From positions 1-38,170 of the forward strand of contig JAITML010000025.1 in assembly GCA_031277395.1 (NCBI GenBank): DNA of 38,170 bases, read 5' to 3'. A program made the translations under genes and the position numbers. Positions within the stretch are counted from its first letter, which is position 1. Every line of letters begins with the position of its first letter. The notes under the pieces are model-generated. The model saw only the letters and a list, made by a program, of their open reading frames with translations, did not search any database and was not told where the DNA came from. Of the stretch, positions 16,712-26,381 are shown in pieces. Source of the stretch: Methylobacillus sp. GTDB lineage: Bacteria > Pseudomonadota > Gammaproteobacteria > Burkholderiales > Methylophilaceae.

Positions 16712-17838
16712 CCCTTGGACTTGGCCGATCTGGCGGCGGAAGGGATGCGAACCAGCCAAAGATTAGCATCATCACCAACCATTACACTTCCATCAGCACA
16801 AACACTTAATGCATAAGACAGTACTATATCGGCTGGCAGAGTTATGCCGGTGGTAGTGAGCCAACCGGTAATGGACTGCATCTTGATAGTATCCGTCCAG
16901 CGAAAAGCATAAGAGCGGCGGTTAATATGGCTCCTCCCCACCACCACGCTCCCATCGGTAGAAACAGCATGGGCTTCACTACTATCGGCAGCATCACCCA
17001 AGGTGCCTAGATCCTTCATGCCGTCCTTGGCTGTCCAGCGAAAAGCATGATGGATTCCAGAAAAATTGCTACTCCATCCCACCACCACACCACCATCAGC
17101 AGAAACAGCGCTGGCGTAACTGTCCATTTCACCCAAGGTACCGAGATCACGCATACCATCCTTGGCTGTCCAGCGGAAAGCATGGCGAATCTCACCAGCA
17201 GTCGTACTAACTCCCACTACCACGCCACCATCAGCGGAAACACCGGTAGCCCAACTGTCCTTCCCACCCAAAGTACCGAGATCACGCATACCATCCTTGG
17301 CTGTCCAGCGGAAAGCATGTGAGTAGGCTGTGTTACCAATTCCGCTCCCCCCTACTACGACGTTGCCATCCGCAGAAACAGCCCAAGCCCGGCTGATCCT
17401 CCCACCCAAAGTGCCGAGGTTTTGCATACCGTCACTGATCGTCCAGCGGAAGGCATGGGGACAACAGTAGCCAGCAACGCTAGTATCGCCTACGACCACG
17501 CTGCCATCCGCAGACACACCGTTGGCTGCACTGTAGTAATACCCCCCAAGGTGCCCGAGATCCTGTATGCCACCGTCTACCGTCCAGCGAAAAGCATGCG
17601 GAGATGTATCAGCATCGTTGTCGAATCTGCTTACTCCAACCACCGTACTGCCGTCGGCAGAAATGGCTGCTCCTCCACCCAAGCCCTCGAGTTTAATGAG
17701 CTCACCTTGGGCTTCGGTGTCGTCAGCCCAAACATTGCCAGCCCCAGCCATAATGAACGCAGCAAAGAGAACAAAAAGAAAATACATGTGATTCAAAGAA
17801 TGACCATACTGCAAGAGCAATGCTGGTGAGATTTTCAT
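16705..17838 (-). CDS. Exported HAF-repeat protein
   Basis: The protein has 377 residues from the ATG at 17838, chosen because AAGGAGAGG precedes it. A GTG at 17862 would add 8 residues. After a hydrophobic signal segment (about 18-38) ending near NVWA, it consists of repeats of about 45 residues with the pattern HAFRWT..DGM.DLGTLGG....A..VSADGSVVVG. Six HAFRWT-like copies are seen, the last reading YAFRWT. This is the HAF family of extracellular repeat proteins, likely to fold as a beta-propeller-like or solenoid domain; the function is unknown. At DNA level the repeats have a period of 135-138 bp and neighbouring units are nearly identical. The tail is basic (SAARSAKSKGK). It lies 30 bp after the aspartic protease gene and converges on the desulfurase. 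Confidence 0.85.
   Translation of the reverse strand: MKISPALLLQYGHSLNHMYFLFVLFAAFIMAGAGNVWADDTEAQGELIKLEGLGGGAAISADGSTVVGVSRFDNDADTSPHAFRWTVDGGIQDLGHLGGYYYSAANGVSADGSVVVGDTSVAGYCCPHAFRWTISDGMQNLGTLGGRISRAWAVSADGNVVVGGSGIGNTAYSHAFRWTAKDGMRDLGTLGGKDSWATGVSADGGVVVGVSTTAGEIRHAFRWTAKDGMRDLGTLGEMDSYASAVSADGGVVVGWSSNFSGIHHAFRWTAKDGMKDLGTLGDAADSSEAHAVSTDGSVVVGRSHINRRSYAFRWTDTIKMQSITGWLTTTGITLPADIVLSYALSVCADGSVMVGDDANLWLVRIPSAARSAKSKGK
16996..17600. repeat. Tandem 135-138 bp coding repeats in the HAF gene
   Basis: Equivalent points of the repeat (ACCCAAGGTGCC and variants) fall at 16996, 17131, 17266, 17404 and about 17542. The units at 17131 and 17266 share about 52 bp with a single mismatch. The repeats code for the HAF units and could change number by slippage or recombination. 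Confidence 0.85.
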
Positions 17839-17868
17839 GCTGTACCTCTCCTTTACCGCCACAAGCTT

Positions 17869-18519
17869 TTAATATTTTTTGGTAAGCGTCATCACCAGCC
17901 CGTCGCGCTGCATTTGTACCCGGTTGAGCACCGACATGCCGAGTAAAACGACGGGGGGCGAGTTGCCTGCGATAACCATGGCATCGACCTGATGCAACAC
18001 GATGTCGCCGACTTTCACGGTGTTGAGACTGACTCGCCAGGCTTTGGCGGTGCCGGATGCGGTGCCGACCCGGCTTTCCCGTTCGGAGGTCATGTAAACC
18101 AGGCCGAGCCGGTCGGCTTGCACGCTGCTCATGGCGACGGTGGTAGCGCCGGTATCGACCAGAAATTTGACCGATGTGCCGTTGATGAAGCCGTCTCCGA
18201 TGAAGTGACCCTGGTTGTTGCCGAAGAGTGTGGCTGTTTGCGCGCCTGACGTGTCGCCGCTGCTGCTGCCTACGGAGATGCCTTGCCCCATGCCGAGTTC
18301 GCGGCGCTTGCCGTCGGCTTCAAGCACCACTTTTTCGCTGTTGGCCGAGATGATGCGCACGCCTTCCGGCGTGGTTTGGCCGACCGACCAGGTTTTCGGC
18401 TGGCTGCCGTTGATCGCGAGTATGGCTTTGCCGCTGAACAGGCCGACAACATTGATTTGCGTTTCCGCAAAGGCCGTGCACGACAGCACAAGACCGATCA
18501 GTAATGTCAAAATACGCAT
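17869..18519 (-). CDS. Retropepsin-like (clan AA) aspartic protease, exported
   Basis: The protein has 216 residues from the ATG at 18519; the open frame extends further but the signal peptide starts here (MRILTLLIGLVLSCTAFA). A small N-terminal domain (about 20-80) is followed by a low-complexity SSSGDTSGA linker at about 85-93. A single retropepsin-type domain follows, with catalytic Asp122 in VDTGATTVAMSS and a C-terminal VVLLGMSVLNRV. This is the TIGR02281-like group of proteobacterial periplasmic aspartic proteases, which would act as dimers. Substrates are unknown. It lies 23 bp after the MFS gene and 30 bp before the HAF gene, likely in one transcript. Confidence 0.87.
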   Translation of the reverse strand: MRILTLLIGLVLSCTAFAETQINVVGLFSGKAILAINGSQPKTWSVGQTTPEGVRIISANSEKVVLEADGKRRELGMGQGISVGSSSGDTSGAQTATLFGNNQGHFIGDGFINGTSVKFLVDTGATTVAMSSVQADRLGLVYMTSERESRVGTASGTAKAWRVSLNTVKVGDIVLHQVDAMVIAGNSPPVVLLGMSVLNRVQMQRDGLVMTLTKKY

Positions 18520-18542
18520 GGTGCATTCCCCAAAAGTACAGT

Positions 18543-19703
18543 TTACATGGTATTTTCCGTATTGGAAGCATACCGCTTTCGCAGCATCAGCACGAGGCCG
18601 CCCGCGAGCGCAAATAAAGCCGAGAGGGTAAATGACCAACCCGCGCCCAGCGCGCTCCAGGTATATCCGCTAAGTACGCCGCCCAGCGTTCCGCCCAGGC
18701 CGTAGGAAACCGAGGTGTAAATCCCCTGCCCTTTGACTTGATGGCGGCCACGGAACATTTGATGCACGAGCGCGACCGCCGCCGAATGATAGGAGGCAAA
18801 ACTCGCGGCATGCAAAATCTGCGCGAGAATGACGAGCTCGACCACATTCACGCCCCAGCCGATTACGAAAAAACGCAGTGTCGCCAGCGCGAAACTCGCG
18901 AGCAAAATGCGCCGCAATCCAAAACGGGCGAAGAGTCGCGGCATCCACAGAAACGCAAACATCTCGCTAATAACGCCCAGCGCCCACAGCCATCCGACCA
19001 CACTTTTGCTGTAACCGTGATCAACCAGAAAGATGGAATAAAATGTGTAGTACGCACCATGCGCCGCCGCCATGCAGAAGCAGGCAAGCAGAAACAGTGC
19101 GACTTCGGGGCGGCGCAGAATATGCCAGACGGAATGGTCATCGGTCGGATGCGCGACCACCTGCGACACGGGAATCCGGCACGCGCACAGCAGGATGCCG
19201 ACGGTGATGCCCAATGTCGCCCATAACAGCACTCGCACCGGCACATAATCCAGCACATAGCCAAGGATGATGGCAATGACGATGAAACCGAGCGAGCCCC
19301 ACAAGCGGATACGGCCATAGCGCTCGCTGCCCGCCCCCAAATGCCCGAGCGTGATGGCTTCCACAAGCGGCGAGGATGCGCTCCAGAACAAATTCGTGAG
19401 CGCGATGACGGCAAACATCCACCAGAAATTTTCCGCGACAAACACGCCCAGATAACACACCAGACTGAGCAGCGCGGCAAGTTGCACCATTGCGATGCGT
19501 TTGCCGGTGTGGTCGGCAAGCCAGCCCCACGCATTGGGCGCAAAAATCCGCGCCACCTGCATGAGCGACATCAGCACGCTGATCTGGAACGCGGTAAATT
19601 CCAGCGACTGCAGATAAAGCCCCCAGTACGGCGTGAAGGCTCCGGCAAAAGCAAAATAGAAAAAGTAGAAACCGGACAAGCGCCAGTAAGTGGAAGGAAA
19701 CAT
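18543..19703 (-). CDS. MFS transporter (phenylpropionate permease/HcaT-like family)
   Basis: The protein has 386 residues and about 12 membrane segments. It starts MFPSTYWRLSGFYFFYFAFAG with TPYWGLYLQSLEF, typical of the PPP (HcaT/nucleoside permease-like) MFS subfamily. The loop between helices 2 and 3 has GWLADHTGKR, matching the MFS motif GxLaDrxGrk. The substrate is not predictable. A GTG 69 bp upstream could extend the N-terminus, but those residues are charged and unlike the family. The gene lies 110 bp after aroC. Confidence 0.85.
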   Translation of the reverse strand: MFPSTYWRLSGFYFFYFAFAGAFTPYWGLYLQSLEFTAFQISVLMSLMQVARIFAPNAWGWLADHTGKRIAMVQLAALLSLVCYLGVFVAENFWWMFAVIALTNLFWSASSPLVEAITLGHLGAGSERYGRIRLWGSLGFIVIAIILGYVLDYVPVRVLLWATLGITVGILLCACRIPVSQVVAHPTDDHSVWHILRRPEVALFLLACFCMAAAHGAYYTFYSIFLVDHGYSKSVVGWLWALGVISEMFAFLWMPRLFARFGLRRILLASFALATLRFFVIGWGVNVVELVILAQILHAASFASYHSAAVALVHQMFRGRHQVKGQGIYTSVSYGLGGTLGGVLSGYTWSALGAGWSFTLSALFALAGGLVLMLRKRYASNTENTM

Positions 19704-19813
19704 CGCTTTATTGGCGCCGTGTTCCTGCGGAGCGATTTTTATTTTGAACTGCCGCGCCCGCCTCGCGCCCACCCACCTTCAGCTCATTCAGGGCAGATCT
19801 CACGGAAAGGGAA

Positions 19814-20899
19814 TCAAATCCGCGGCGTGGTCGTGACAACATCGGCGCATTGCGCGCGATGCCGCAAAGCATGATCCATGAGCACGAGGGCCATCATCGC
19901 CTCAACAACAGGCGTGGCGCGAATGCCGACACAAGGGTCGTGCCGACCCGTGGTCTGCATCATCACCGCGTTGCCGGCTTTGTTTATGGAGCGGCGTTCC
20001 TGCGGAATGCTCGAAGTCGGCTTGAAAGCGACATGCGCGACGATATCCTGCCCGGTGGAAATGCCGCCGAGTATGCCACCCGCATGGTTGGTAACGAAAC
20101 CCTGCGGAGTCAGTTCGTCACAATGCACGGAGCCGGTTTGCGCCACGCTCGCGAAACCTGCGCCGATCTCCACGCCCTTGGCGGCGTTGATGCCCATCAT
20201 CGCATACGCGATTTCGGCATCCAGCCGGTCGTATACCGGCTCGCCCCAGCCAACCGGCACATTTTCGGCGACCACGGTGATGCGCGCGCCTATGGAATCG
20301 CGCGCGGCGCGAATTTCTTCCATATAGGCGTCAAGTTGCGGCGTTATGCTGTTATCTGCGGCGAAAAAAGCGTTTTTGCTCACATCGTCCCAGGACTTGA
20401 ACGGAATTTCGACTGCGCCGAGACGGCTCATATAGCCGCGCACTACCACGCCGTAGCGCTCCTTGAGCCATTTTTTGGCGACCGCCGCCGCCGCGACGCG
20501 CACCGCCGTTTCGCGCGCGGAAGCGCGCCCACCACCACGATAATCGCGGATGCCATATTTCTGCCAGTAGGTGTAGTCGGCGTGGCCCGGGCGAAAAGTT
20601 TCGGCGATCTGGCCGTAATCCTGGCTGCGCTGGTCGTGATTGCGGATCAGCAGCGCGATCGGCGTGCCGGTAGTCTTGCCCTCGAACACGCCGGACAGGA
20701 TTTCCACCGTATCCGGCTCCTGACGTTGCGTCACATGCTTGGAAGTGCCCGGCTTGCGGCGGTCCAGTTCGGCCTGGATATCGGCCTCGGTCAGTGCGAG
20801 CCCCGGCGGGCAACCATCCACGACGCAGCCGATGGCAGGGCCGTGGCTTTCGCCAAAAGACGTGACGCAAAACAGTTTTCCGAGGGTATTGCCTGACAT
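19814..20899 (-). CDS. aroC: Chorismate synthase
   Basis: The protein has 361 residues, the usual length. It makes chorismate from 5-enolpyruvylshikimate 3-phosphate, the last step of the shikimate pathway, using reduced FMN. Family signatures are all present: [18 protein letters not shown] near the start (about 16-33), [23 protein letters not shown] in the middle, and SIPQERRSI with the C-terminal GRHDPC. It lies 33 bp after rluE on the same strand. Confidence 0.97.
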   Translation of the reverse strand: MSGNTLGKLFCVTSFGESHGPAIGCVVDGCPPGLALTEADIQAELDRRKPGTSKHVTQRQEPDTVEILSGVFEGKTTGTPIALLIRNHDQRSQDYGQIAETFRPGHADYTYWQKYGIRDYRGGGRASARETAVRVAAAAVAKKWLKERYGVVVRGYMSRLGAVEIPFKSWDDVSKNAFFAADNSITPQLDAYMEEIRAARDSIGARITVVAENVPVGWGEPVYDRLDAEIAYAMMGINAAKGVEIGAGFASVAQTGSVHCDELTPQGFVTNHAGGILGGISTGQDIVAHVAFKPTSSIPQERRSINKAGNAVMMQTTGRHDPCVGIRATPVVEAMMALVLMDHALRHRAQCADVVTTTPRI

Positions 20900-20932
20900 G
20901 ATGGGCTCATCAAAAAGGTTGCTGTGAGTTTA

Positions 20933-21463
20933 TCACATCCGCCGCCACTCGCCGGGTTGCAGATCGCCCAGATCATATTGCCCGATACGCATTCGGATCA
21001 GCCGCAAAGTCGGAAAACCAATGTGGGCGGTCATGCGTCTGACCTGACGATTCCTGCCTTCGCTGATCGTGAGTTCCAGCCAGCTCGTCGGTATGATTTT
21101 GCGTACACGAATGGGAGGGTCGCGCGGCCACAAATTCGCGGGTTCGGCGATTACTCTTACCCGTGCCGGACGGGTCACAAAATCGCCCAGATCAACGCCT
21201 TTACGCAGGAGCTGCAGATCGCTCTCCTGCGGAATGCCCTCCACCTGCGCCCAATAAATCTTGTCCTGTTTGTGGCGCGGGTGCGCAAGGCGATGTTGCA
21301 ACGCGCCGTCATCGGTTAAAATAAGCAACCCTTCGCTGTCGGTATCCAGCCTGCCCGCCGCATACACCTCGGGAACCGGAATGTAATCCTTCAGAGTCGG
21401 GTGTTTCTCGTGCCCGCTGAACTGGCAGATGACGCCGTAAGGCTTGTTAAACAGAATTAGCAT
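20933..21463 (-). CDS. rluE: 23S rRNA pseudouridine synthase RluE
   Basis: The protein has 176 residues and is a compact RsuA-family pseudouridine synthase without an S4 domain. The catalytic aspartate is in [16 protein letters not shown] (about 36-51). [12 protein letters not shown] followed by [19 protein letters not shown] is the typical RluE pattern. The E. coli enzyme modifies U2457 of 23S rRNA in the peptidyl transferase region. The gene is divergent from icd with only 60 bp between the coding regions, which must contain both promoters. Confidence 0.9.
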   Translation of the reverse strand: MLILFNKPYGVICQFSGHEKHPTLKDYIPVPEVYAAGRLDTDSEGLLILTDDGALQHRLAHPRHKQDKIYWAQVEGIPQESDLQLLRKGVDLGDFVTRPARVRVIAEPANLWPRDPPIRVRKIIPTSWLELTISEGRNRQVRRMTAHIGFPTLRLIRMRIGQYDLGDLQPGEWRRM

Positions 21464-21523
21464 TTCAGGGAATCAAGGTATTCCAAAAAAAACAGGGCAT
21501 TCCAAAAATCTCAGGAGTATTTG

Positions 21524-22762
21524 ATGTCGCAGAAAATCAGCATCCCCGCCAACGGGCAAAAAATCACCGTCAATGATGACCATAGCCTCAATGTGCCGAA
21601 CTGCCCGATTATCCCATTTATCGAGGGCGATGGCATAGGCGTTGATATCACGCCGCCCATGCGGCGCGTGGTGGATGCGGCAGTCGAAAAGGCCTACGGC
21701 GGCGAGCGTTCCATTGCATGGATGGAAGTCTATGCCGGAGAAAAATCGCTCAAGGTTTATGGCAATAATCAGTGGCTGCCCGAGGAGACCTTGCAGGCCG
21801 TGCGCGATTATGTAGTTTCAATCAAGGGACCGCTGACCACACCCGTGGGCGGCGGCATACGCTCACTGAATGTCACGCTGCGGCAGGAACTGGATCTCTA
21901 CGTCTGTTTGCGTCCGGTGCAATACTTCGCGGGGGTGCCAAGCCCGGTCAAACATCCCGAAAAAACCGACATGGTGATTTTCCGCGAAAACACGGAAGAC
22001 ATTTATGCCGGAATCGAATGGGCAGCGGGCACCGACGAGGCCAAAAAAGTCGTGGCATTTTTGTCCGATATGGGTGTGCGCAAGAAAATCCGCTTTCCCG
22101 AAAATTCCTCCATCGGCATCAAGCCGGTATCGGTGAACGGCAGCAAACGACTGATACGCAAAGCCATCCAGTACGCGATCGACAACAACCGAAAATCCGT
22201 CACGCTGGTGCACAAAGGCAATATCATGAAGTTCACCGAGGGCGGCTTTAAAAACTGGGGCTATGAGGTGGCGAAGGAGGAGTTCGGTGCGGTGGAAATC
22301 GACGGCGGTCCGTGGTGCAAGCTGAAAAACGGCATCGTCATCAAGGATTGCATCGCCGATGCCTTTTTGCAGGAAATCCTGCTGCACCCGGAAAAACACG
22401 ACATCGTGGCCACGCTCAATCTCAACGGCGACTATATTTCCGACGCGCTGGCCGCGCAAGTTGGCGGCATCGGCATCGCTCCGGGCGCAAATTTGTCGGA
22501 TACGGTGGCGATGTTCGAAGCAACCCACGGCACCGCACCCAAAATGGCGGGCATGGACAAGGCCAACCCGTCTTCGCTGATCTTGTCGGCGGAGATGATG
22601 TTGCGTCACATGGATTGGGCGGAAGCGGCTGATCTCGTGTTGCGCGGCGTGGGTGAGGCAATCGCGGGAAAAAGCGTGACCTACGATTTCGCCTCCCAGA
22701 TGGAAAACGCCACGCAGGTGTCATGCTCACAATTTGGCGAAGAGATTATCCGCCGTATGTGA
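21524..22762 (+). CDS. icd: NADP-dependent isocitrate dehydrogenase
   Basis: The protein has 412 residues from the ATG at 21524, which is preceded by AGGAG; a TTG directly upstream is less likely. It oxidises isocitrate to 2-oxoglutarate and CO2 in the TCA cycle and makes [18 protein letters not shown] is at about 32-44. [23 protein letters not shown] has the serine at 114 that is the phosphorylation site in E. coli Icd. [23 protein letters not shown] and ATHGTAPK complete the signature. The size and the E. coli-like sequence fit the homodimeric bacterial type. Confidence 0.96.
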   Translation: MSQKISIPANGQKITVNDDHSLNVPNCPIIPFIEGDGIGVDITPPMRRVVDAAVEKAYGGERSIAWMEVYAGEKSLKVYGNNQWLPEETLQAVRDYVVSIKGPLTTPVGGGIRSLNVTLRQELDLYVCLRPVQYFAGVPSPVKHPEKTDMVIFRENTEDIYAGIEWAAGTDEAKKVVAFLSDMGVRKKIRFPENSSIGIKPVSVNGSKRLIRKAIQYAIDNNRKSVTLVHKGNIMKFTEGGFKNWGYEVAKEEFGAVEIDGGPWCKLKNGIVIKDCIADAFLQEILLHPEKHDIVATLNLNGDYISDALAAQVGGIGIAPGANLSDTVAMFEATHGTAPKMAGMDKANPSSLILSAEMMLRHMDWAEAADLVLRGVGEAIAGKSVTYDFASQMENATQVSCSQFGEEIIRRM

Positions 22763-22821
22763 GAACCTGTTTCCCGGACCCTTCTCCAAAGGCACGGGCG
22801 ATTTCGTTGCAAGACTCCCTG

Positions 22822-22845
22822 AAAAAACGACCCGTTCCCGGGCCG
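22822..22845 (-). terminator. Rho-independent terminator after the cold-shock gene
   Basis: On the minus strand CGGCCCG-GGAA-CGGGTCG forms a 7-bp stem with a four-base loop and one G-T pair, followed by TTTTTT. It lies about 15 bp after the csp stop. On the plus strand there is no T-run after the stem, so it would help icd less. Confidence 0.85.
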
Positions 22846-22860
22846 CTTTCACTTGAAGGT

Positions 22861-23064
22861 TTAGACCTTCTGGATATTCGATGCTTGCTTGCCTTTGGGG
22901 CCTTCGGTGACGTCGAAACTCACCTTGTCGCCTTCCTTCAGGCTTTTGTAGCCAGTTGCCACGATTGCGGAAAAGTGCGCGAACAGATCATCGCCGCCTT
23001 CATCAGGCGTGATGAAGCCAAACCCTTTCGCATCGTTGAACCATTTGACAATACCAGTTGCCAT
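22861..23064 (-). CDS. Cold-shock domain protein (CspA family)
   Basis: The protein has 67 residues from the ATG at 23064 (AAGGA upstream), the usual size. The RNA-binding motifs are seen as KGFGFI (RNP1) and DLFAHFSAI (RNP2-like). [18 protein letters not shown] is the classic start of the fold. It binds single-stranded RNA or DNA as an RNA chaperone. A longer upstream reading of the frame adds residues outside the domain and is rejected. It has its own promoter and terminator and converges on icd. Confidence 0.95.
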   Translation of the reverse strand: MATGIVKWFNDAKGFGFITPDEGGDDLFAHFSAIVATGYKSLKEGDKVSFDVTEGPKGKQASNIQKV

Positions 23065-23174
23065 TCTTAACTTCCTTGCATGTTCAGGAGGGGCATCCCC
23101 AAAAAGTTTGCATTTCAAGACCTTGCAGTCGGAGTTGGCGACCGAAATTGCCGAAAATCCAAACGCCCGTATGC

Positions 23175-23203
23175 GTTTTACGAGGGTTGTTAAAAAAAGT
23201 CAA
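23175..23203 (-). promoter_or_regulatory. Candidate sigma-70 promoter of the cold-shock gene
   Basis: On the minus strand TTGACT (23203-23198) and TAAAAC (23180-23175) are 17 bp apart, matching five and four of six consensus bases. Transcription would start near 23168, giving an untranslated leader of about 100 bases before the ATG at 23064. Confidence 0.6.
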
Positions 23204-23284
23204 GAAATTTCTTTTAAGTGTTTTTCCGGACGACTTGGCCAGCCGCCATGAAGAAACGCCCATCTGCCAAATCAAGCATTATCC

Positions 23285-23313
23285 TTTACAAATAGGGCAG
23301 AGCTGTGCATTAT
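23285..23313 (+). promoter_or_regulatory. Candidate promoter of pilB-pilC
   Basis: TTTACA (23285-23290) and CATTAT (23308-23313) are 17 bp apart, with five and four of six consensus matches, leaving about 50 bases of leader before 23371. No sigma-54 site (GG-N10-GC) was recognised. Confidence is limited. Confidence 0.35.
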
Positions 23314-23370
23314 TCACGCTTAGGTACTTTGAGCATTTGCCAACTTTTAACATAAAAACGACATAGATAA

Positions 23371-25089
23371 ATGGACGCTATTGCTACCCCGATCAAACTG
23401 GACGGACTCGCCCGCTTGCTGGTGCAGGAAGAACTGCTGACCGAGCGCGAGGCCGAGCAGATACAGGACCAAGCCAACACGCAAGGCGTGCCCTGCATCC
23501 GTCAGATCGTACAGACCAGACGCATCCCCGCATTGCAGGTCGCGCAATTGCTGGCGGCCAAACTCGGCTTCCCGCTGCTGGACATGAATGCGGTTGATCC
23601 CGATCACATCCCGGCCAAGTCCATCGACGCCAAGATGATGCAGCTGTATCGCATCCTGCCGCTGCAAAGTCGCGGCAACACACTTTATGTCGCCTTGTCC
23701 GACCCCACCAATTTGCACGGACTGGACGATGTGCAGTTTCAAACAGGCATGATGCTGTCGCCCGTCGTGGTCGAGGACGACAAGCTTAACAAGTTGATCA
23801 CCCGGATTACCAATGACAGCGACATCACACTGGAATCGCTGCGCGCCGAGGGCGATCTTGATCTCAAGCTTGAAACCGAAAATCAGGCTGAATTCGAAAC
23901 GGCAGTCGATGACGACGATGCGCCCGTGGTTCGTTTCATCCACAAAATGCTGATCGACGCGATCAATATGGATGCCTCCGACCTGCACTTCGAACCCTAC
24001 GAAAAGTTTTATCGCATCCGTTTCCGCGTTGATGGCGAATTACGCGAAATCGCCCGTCCGCCGCTCGCGATCAAGGACAAGATGGCATCACGCATCAAGG
24101 TGATTTCCCGGCTCGATATTTCGGAAAAACGCATTCCGCAGGATGGCCGCATGAAGCTCTCGCTGTCCAAGAGCCGCGCCATTGATTTCCGGGTCAGCAC
24201 GTTGCCCACCTTGCAGGGTGAAAAAATTGTGATCCGTATTCTTGACCCGGCCAGCGCGAGTCTGGGCATAGATGCGCTCGGCTATGAGCCGGATCAGCGT
24301 GAGATGCTGCTGAACGCCGTCCATCGCCCCTATGGCATGGTGCTGGTGACCGGACCAACCGGTTCGGGCAAGACGGTTTCACTTTATACCTGCCTCAATA
24401 TTCTGAACAAACCCGGCGTCAACATTTCAACCGTGGAAGACCCGGCGGAAATCAACCTTCCGGGCGTGAATCAGGTGAACGTCAATGACAAAGCCGGTCT
24501 TGATTTCGCGACGGCGCTCCGTGCCTTCCTGCGACAGGATCCGGACATCATCATGGTCGGCGAAATCCGCGATCTGGAAACGGCGGATATCGCCATCAAG
24601 GCCGCGCAAACCGGCCATATGGTGCTCTCCACGCTGCACACCAACGATGCGCCCGGTACCTTGGCCCGCCTCTTGAACATGGGCGTCGCACCGTTCAACA
24701 TTGCCTCGTCCGTGATTCTGATTACCGCGCAGCGCCTCGCGCGGCGGCTGTGCAAGGAATGCAAACAGCCCATCAATATTCCCAAACCCGCATTGCTGCA
24801 AGCCGGCTTTACCGAGAAAGACCTCGATGGAAGCTGGCAGCTTTACGGTCCCAAGGAAGGCGGCTGCGACAATTGCGGCGGCAGCGGCTACCGTGGCCGC
24901 GTGGGGATTTATCAGGTCATGCCGGTCACCGAGGAAATGAGCCGCATCATCATGCAAAACGGAACGTCCAGTGACATATCCGACCAGGCGAAGCGCGAAG
25001 GGGTGAAGGATTTGCGCCAGTCCGGTTTACTCAAGGTCAAACAAGGTTTGACCTCGCTTGAAGAAATTGAAGCCTGCACAAACGAATAG
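23371..25089 (+). CDS. pilB: Type IV pilus assembly ATPase PilB
   Basis: The protein has 572 residues. It is the cytoplasmic hexameric ATPase that powers pilus extension. The N-terminal MshE-like domain spans about 1-150. The ATPase core has Walker A GPTGSGKT at 328-335, the aspartate box around VEDPAE, Walker B DPDIIMVGEIRD at 390-401 and the histidine box TGHMVLSTLHTND at 414-426. The zinc-binding tetracysteine is CKEC (461-464) with CDNC further on. Another glycine-rich segment, GSGYRGRVGIYQ, follows. The ribosome site is weak. pilC follows 11 bp later, and no pilD is visible after pilC. Confidence 0.96.
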   Translation: MDAIATPIKLDGLARLLVQEELLTEREAEQIQDQANTQGVPCIRQIVQTRRIPALQVAQLLAAKLGFPLLDMNAVDPDHIPAKSIDAKMMQLYRILPLQSRGNTLYVALSDPTNLHGLDDVQFQTGMMLSPVVVEDDKLNKLITRITNDSDITLESLRAEGDLDLKLETENQAEFETAVDDDDAPVVRFIHKMLIDAINMDASDLHFEPYEKFYRIRFRVDGELREIARPPLAIKDKMASRIKVISRLDISEKRIPQDGRMKLSLSKSRAIDFRVSTLPTLQGEKIVIRILDPASASLGIDALGYEPDQREMLLNAVHRPYGMVLVTGPTGSGKTVSLYTCLNILNKPGVNISTVEDPAEINLPGVNQVNVNDKAGLDFATALRAFLRQDPDIIMVGEIRDLETADIAIKAAQTGHMVLSTLHTNDAPGTLARLLNMGVAPFNIASSVILITAQRLARRLCKECKQPINIPKPALLQAGFTEKDLDGSWQLYGPKEGGCDNCGGSGYRGRVGIYQVMPVTEEMSRIIMQNGTSSDISDQAKREGVKDLRQSGLLKVKQGLTSLEEIEACTNE

Positions 25090-25100
25090 GGGATAGGCAC

Positions 25101-26312
25101 ATGGCCACAGATACCGCAAAAGAAGCAATCTACCTCTGGGAAGGAACGGACAAACGCGGCAAGCGACTCAAAGGAGAAATGAAAGGCCCCGGAGCCTCTT
25201 TTGTTTCCGCAATGTTGCGCCGACAGGGTGTGGTCGTCACCAAAGTCAGAAAACAAAGCACATTTGGCCGCAACAAAAAAATCACCGAAAAAGATATCAC
25301 GCTGTTCACGCGCCAGCTTTCCACCATGATGAAGGCCGGTGTGCCGCTATTGCAATCGTTCGATATCGTCGGCAAAGGCCACAATAACGCTTCGGTAACC
25401 AAATTGCTGGGCACCATCAAGGCCGATGTGGAAAGTGGCCTCAGCCTGAGTCAGGCATTCCGCAAACATCCGCTGTATTTCGATGCGCTGTTTTGCAATT
25501 TGATCCAGGCAGGCGAACAGGCCGGTATTCTGGATACGCTGCTGGATCGTCTGGCAACCTACAAGGAAAAAATTCTCGCGATCAAAAGCAAGATCAAATC
25601 CGCCCTGATCTACCCGGCGGCAATTGTCGTGGTTGCGTTCATCATCACCGCGATCATCATGATCTTCGTGATTCCAACCTTCAAACAACTATTCACCAGC
25701 TTCGGCGCCGACCTACCCGCGCCAACCCTGATCGTGATGGCGATTTCCGACTTCTTCGTCAAATACTGGTGGGCGATTTTCAGCGTACTGGGCTTCAGCA
25801 TCTGGTTCTTCTTTTTCACCTGGAAACGCTCGCTCAAAATGCAATACACCATGGACAGACTGCTGCTTAAGCTGCCGATCTTTGGCGAGCTGGTCAGAAA
25901 AGCAACCATCGCGCGTTTCGCGCGCACACTGGCAACCATGTTCGCGGCGGGCGTGCCGCTCGTAGAAGCGCTGGATTCCGTTGCGGGTGCATCCGGCAAC
26001 CGTGTTTATTTCGACGCCACCAAGCAGATTCAGGAAAATGTGACTGCGGGTACCAGCCTTACTGTGGCCATGCAAAACACCGAGGTTTTTCCCAATATGG
26101 TGCTGCAGATGGTAGCCATTGGCGAGGAATCCGGCGCGCTCGATAACATGCTATCCAAAGTCGCAGACTTCTATGAAGCCGAGGTGGACACTGCTGTGGC
26201 GGGCATCTCCAGCCTTATGGAACCCATCATCATGGTGGTATTGGGCACACTGATCGGCGCGCTGGTCATCGCAATGTATCTACCTATCTTCAAGATGGGT
26301 GAGGCAATCTAA
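25101..26312 (+). CDS. pilC: Type IV pilus inner-membrane platform protein PilC
   Basis: The protein has 403 residues. It is the inner-membrane protein onto which PilB docks. Two T2SSF domains are seen: the first (about 70-190) begins FTRQLSTMMKAGVPLLQSFD and the second begins FARTLATMFAAGVPLVEALD. Three hydrophobic membrane segments are visible, including IYPAAIVVVAFIITAIIMIF and a C-terminal one ending in YLPIFKMGEAI, a hallmark ending of this family. It is the second gene of the pilB-pilC pair and is followed by a terminator. The usual third gene pilD is absent here. Confidence 0.96.
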   Translation: MATDTAKEAIYLWEGTDKRGKRLKGEMKGPGASFVSAMLRRQGVVVTKVRKQSTFGRNKKITEKDITLFTRQLSTMMKAGVPLLQSFDIVGKGHNNASVTKLLGTIKADVESGLSLSQAFRKHPLYFDALFCNLIQAGEQAGILDTLLDRLATYKEKILAIKSKIKSALIYPAAIVVVAFIITAIIMIFVIPTFKQLFTSFGADLPAPTLIVMAISDFFVKYWWAIFSVLGFSIWFFFFTWKRSLKMQYTMDRLLLKLPIFGELVRKATIARFARTLATMFAAGVPLVEALDSVAGASGNRVYFDATKQIQENVTAGTSLTVAMQNTEVFPNMVLQMVAIGEESGALDNMLSKVADFYEAEVDTAVAGISSLMEPIIMVVLGTLIGALVIAMYLPIFKMGEAI

Positions 26313-26325
26313 AACATCAAAAAAC

Positions 26326-26354
26326 GAAGGCCGCGAATGCGGCCTTCATCTTTT
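26326..26354. terminator. Bidirectional terminator between pilC and dsbC
   Basis: GAAGGCCGC (26326-26334) and GCGGCCTTC (26339-26347) form a perfect 9-bp stem with a four-base loop. A-rich sequence (CAAAAAAC) lies before it and CTTTTC after it. It sits between the convergent pilC and dsbC stops and can serve both. Confidence 0.88.
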
Positions 26355-26381
26355 CAAACTCTCTGTTTGCTTGCGGGTGGA

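Larger units (their letters stand above)
23065..23370. other. 306-bp divergent intergenic region between csp and pilB
   Basis: The region holds a good leftward promoter for csp (23175-23203), which gives a leader of about 100 bases as is common in cold-shock genes. It also holds a weaker rightward candidate for pilB (23285-23313). I see no RNA gene, repeat or further coding frame of note. Confidence 0.6.

Noticed and set aside
16996-17600. Regular repeats resembling a CRISPR-like or satellite array
   Set aside because: The period is 135-138 bp, a multiple of three, and the repeats encode HAF protein units; there are no short repeats with unique spacers.
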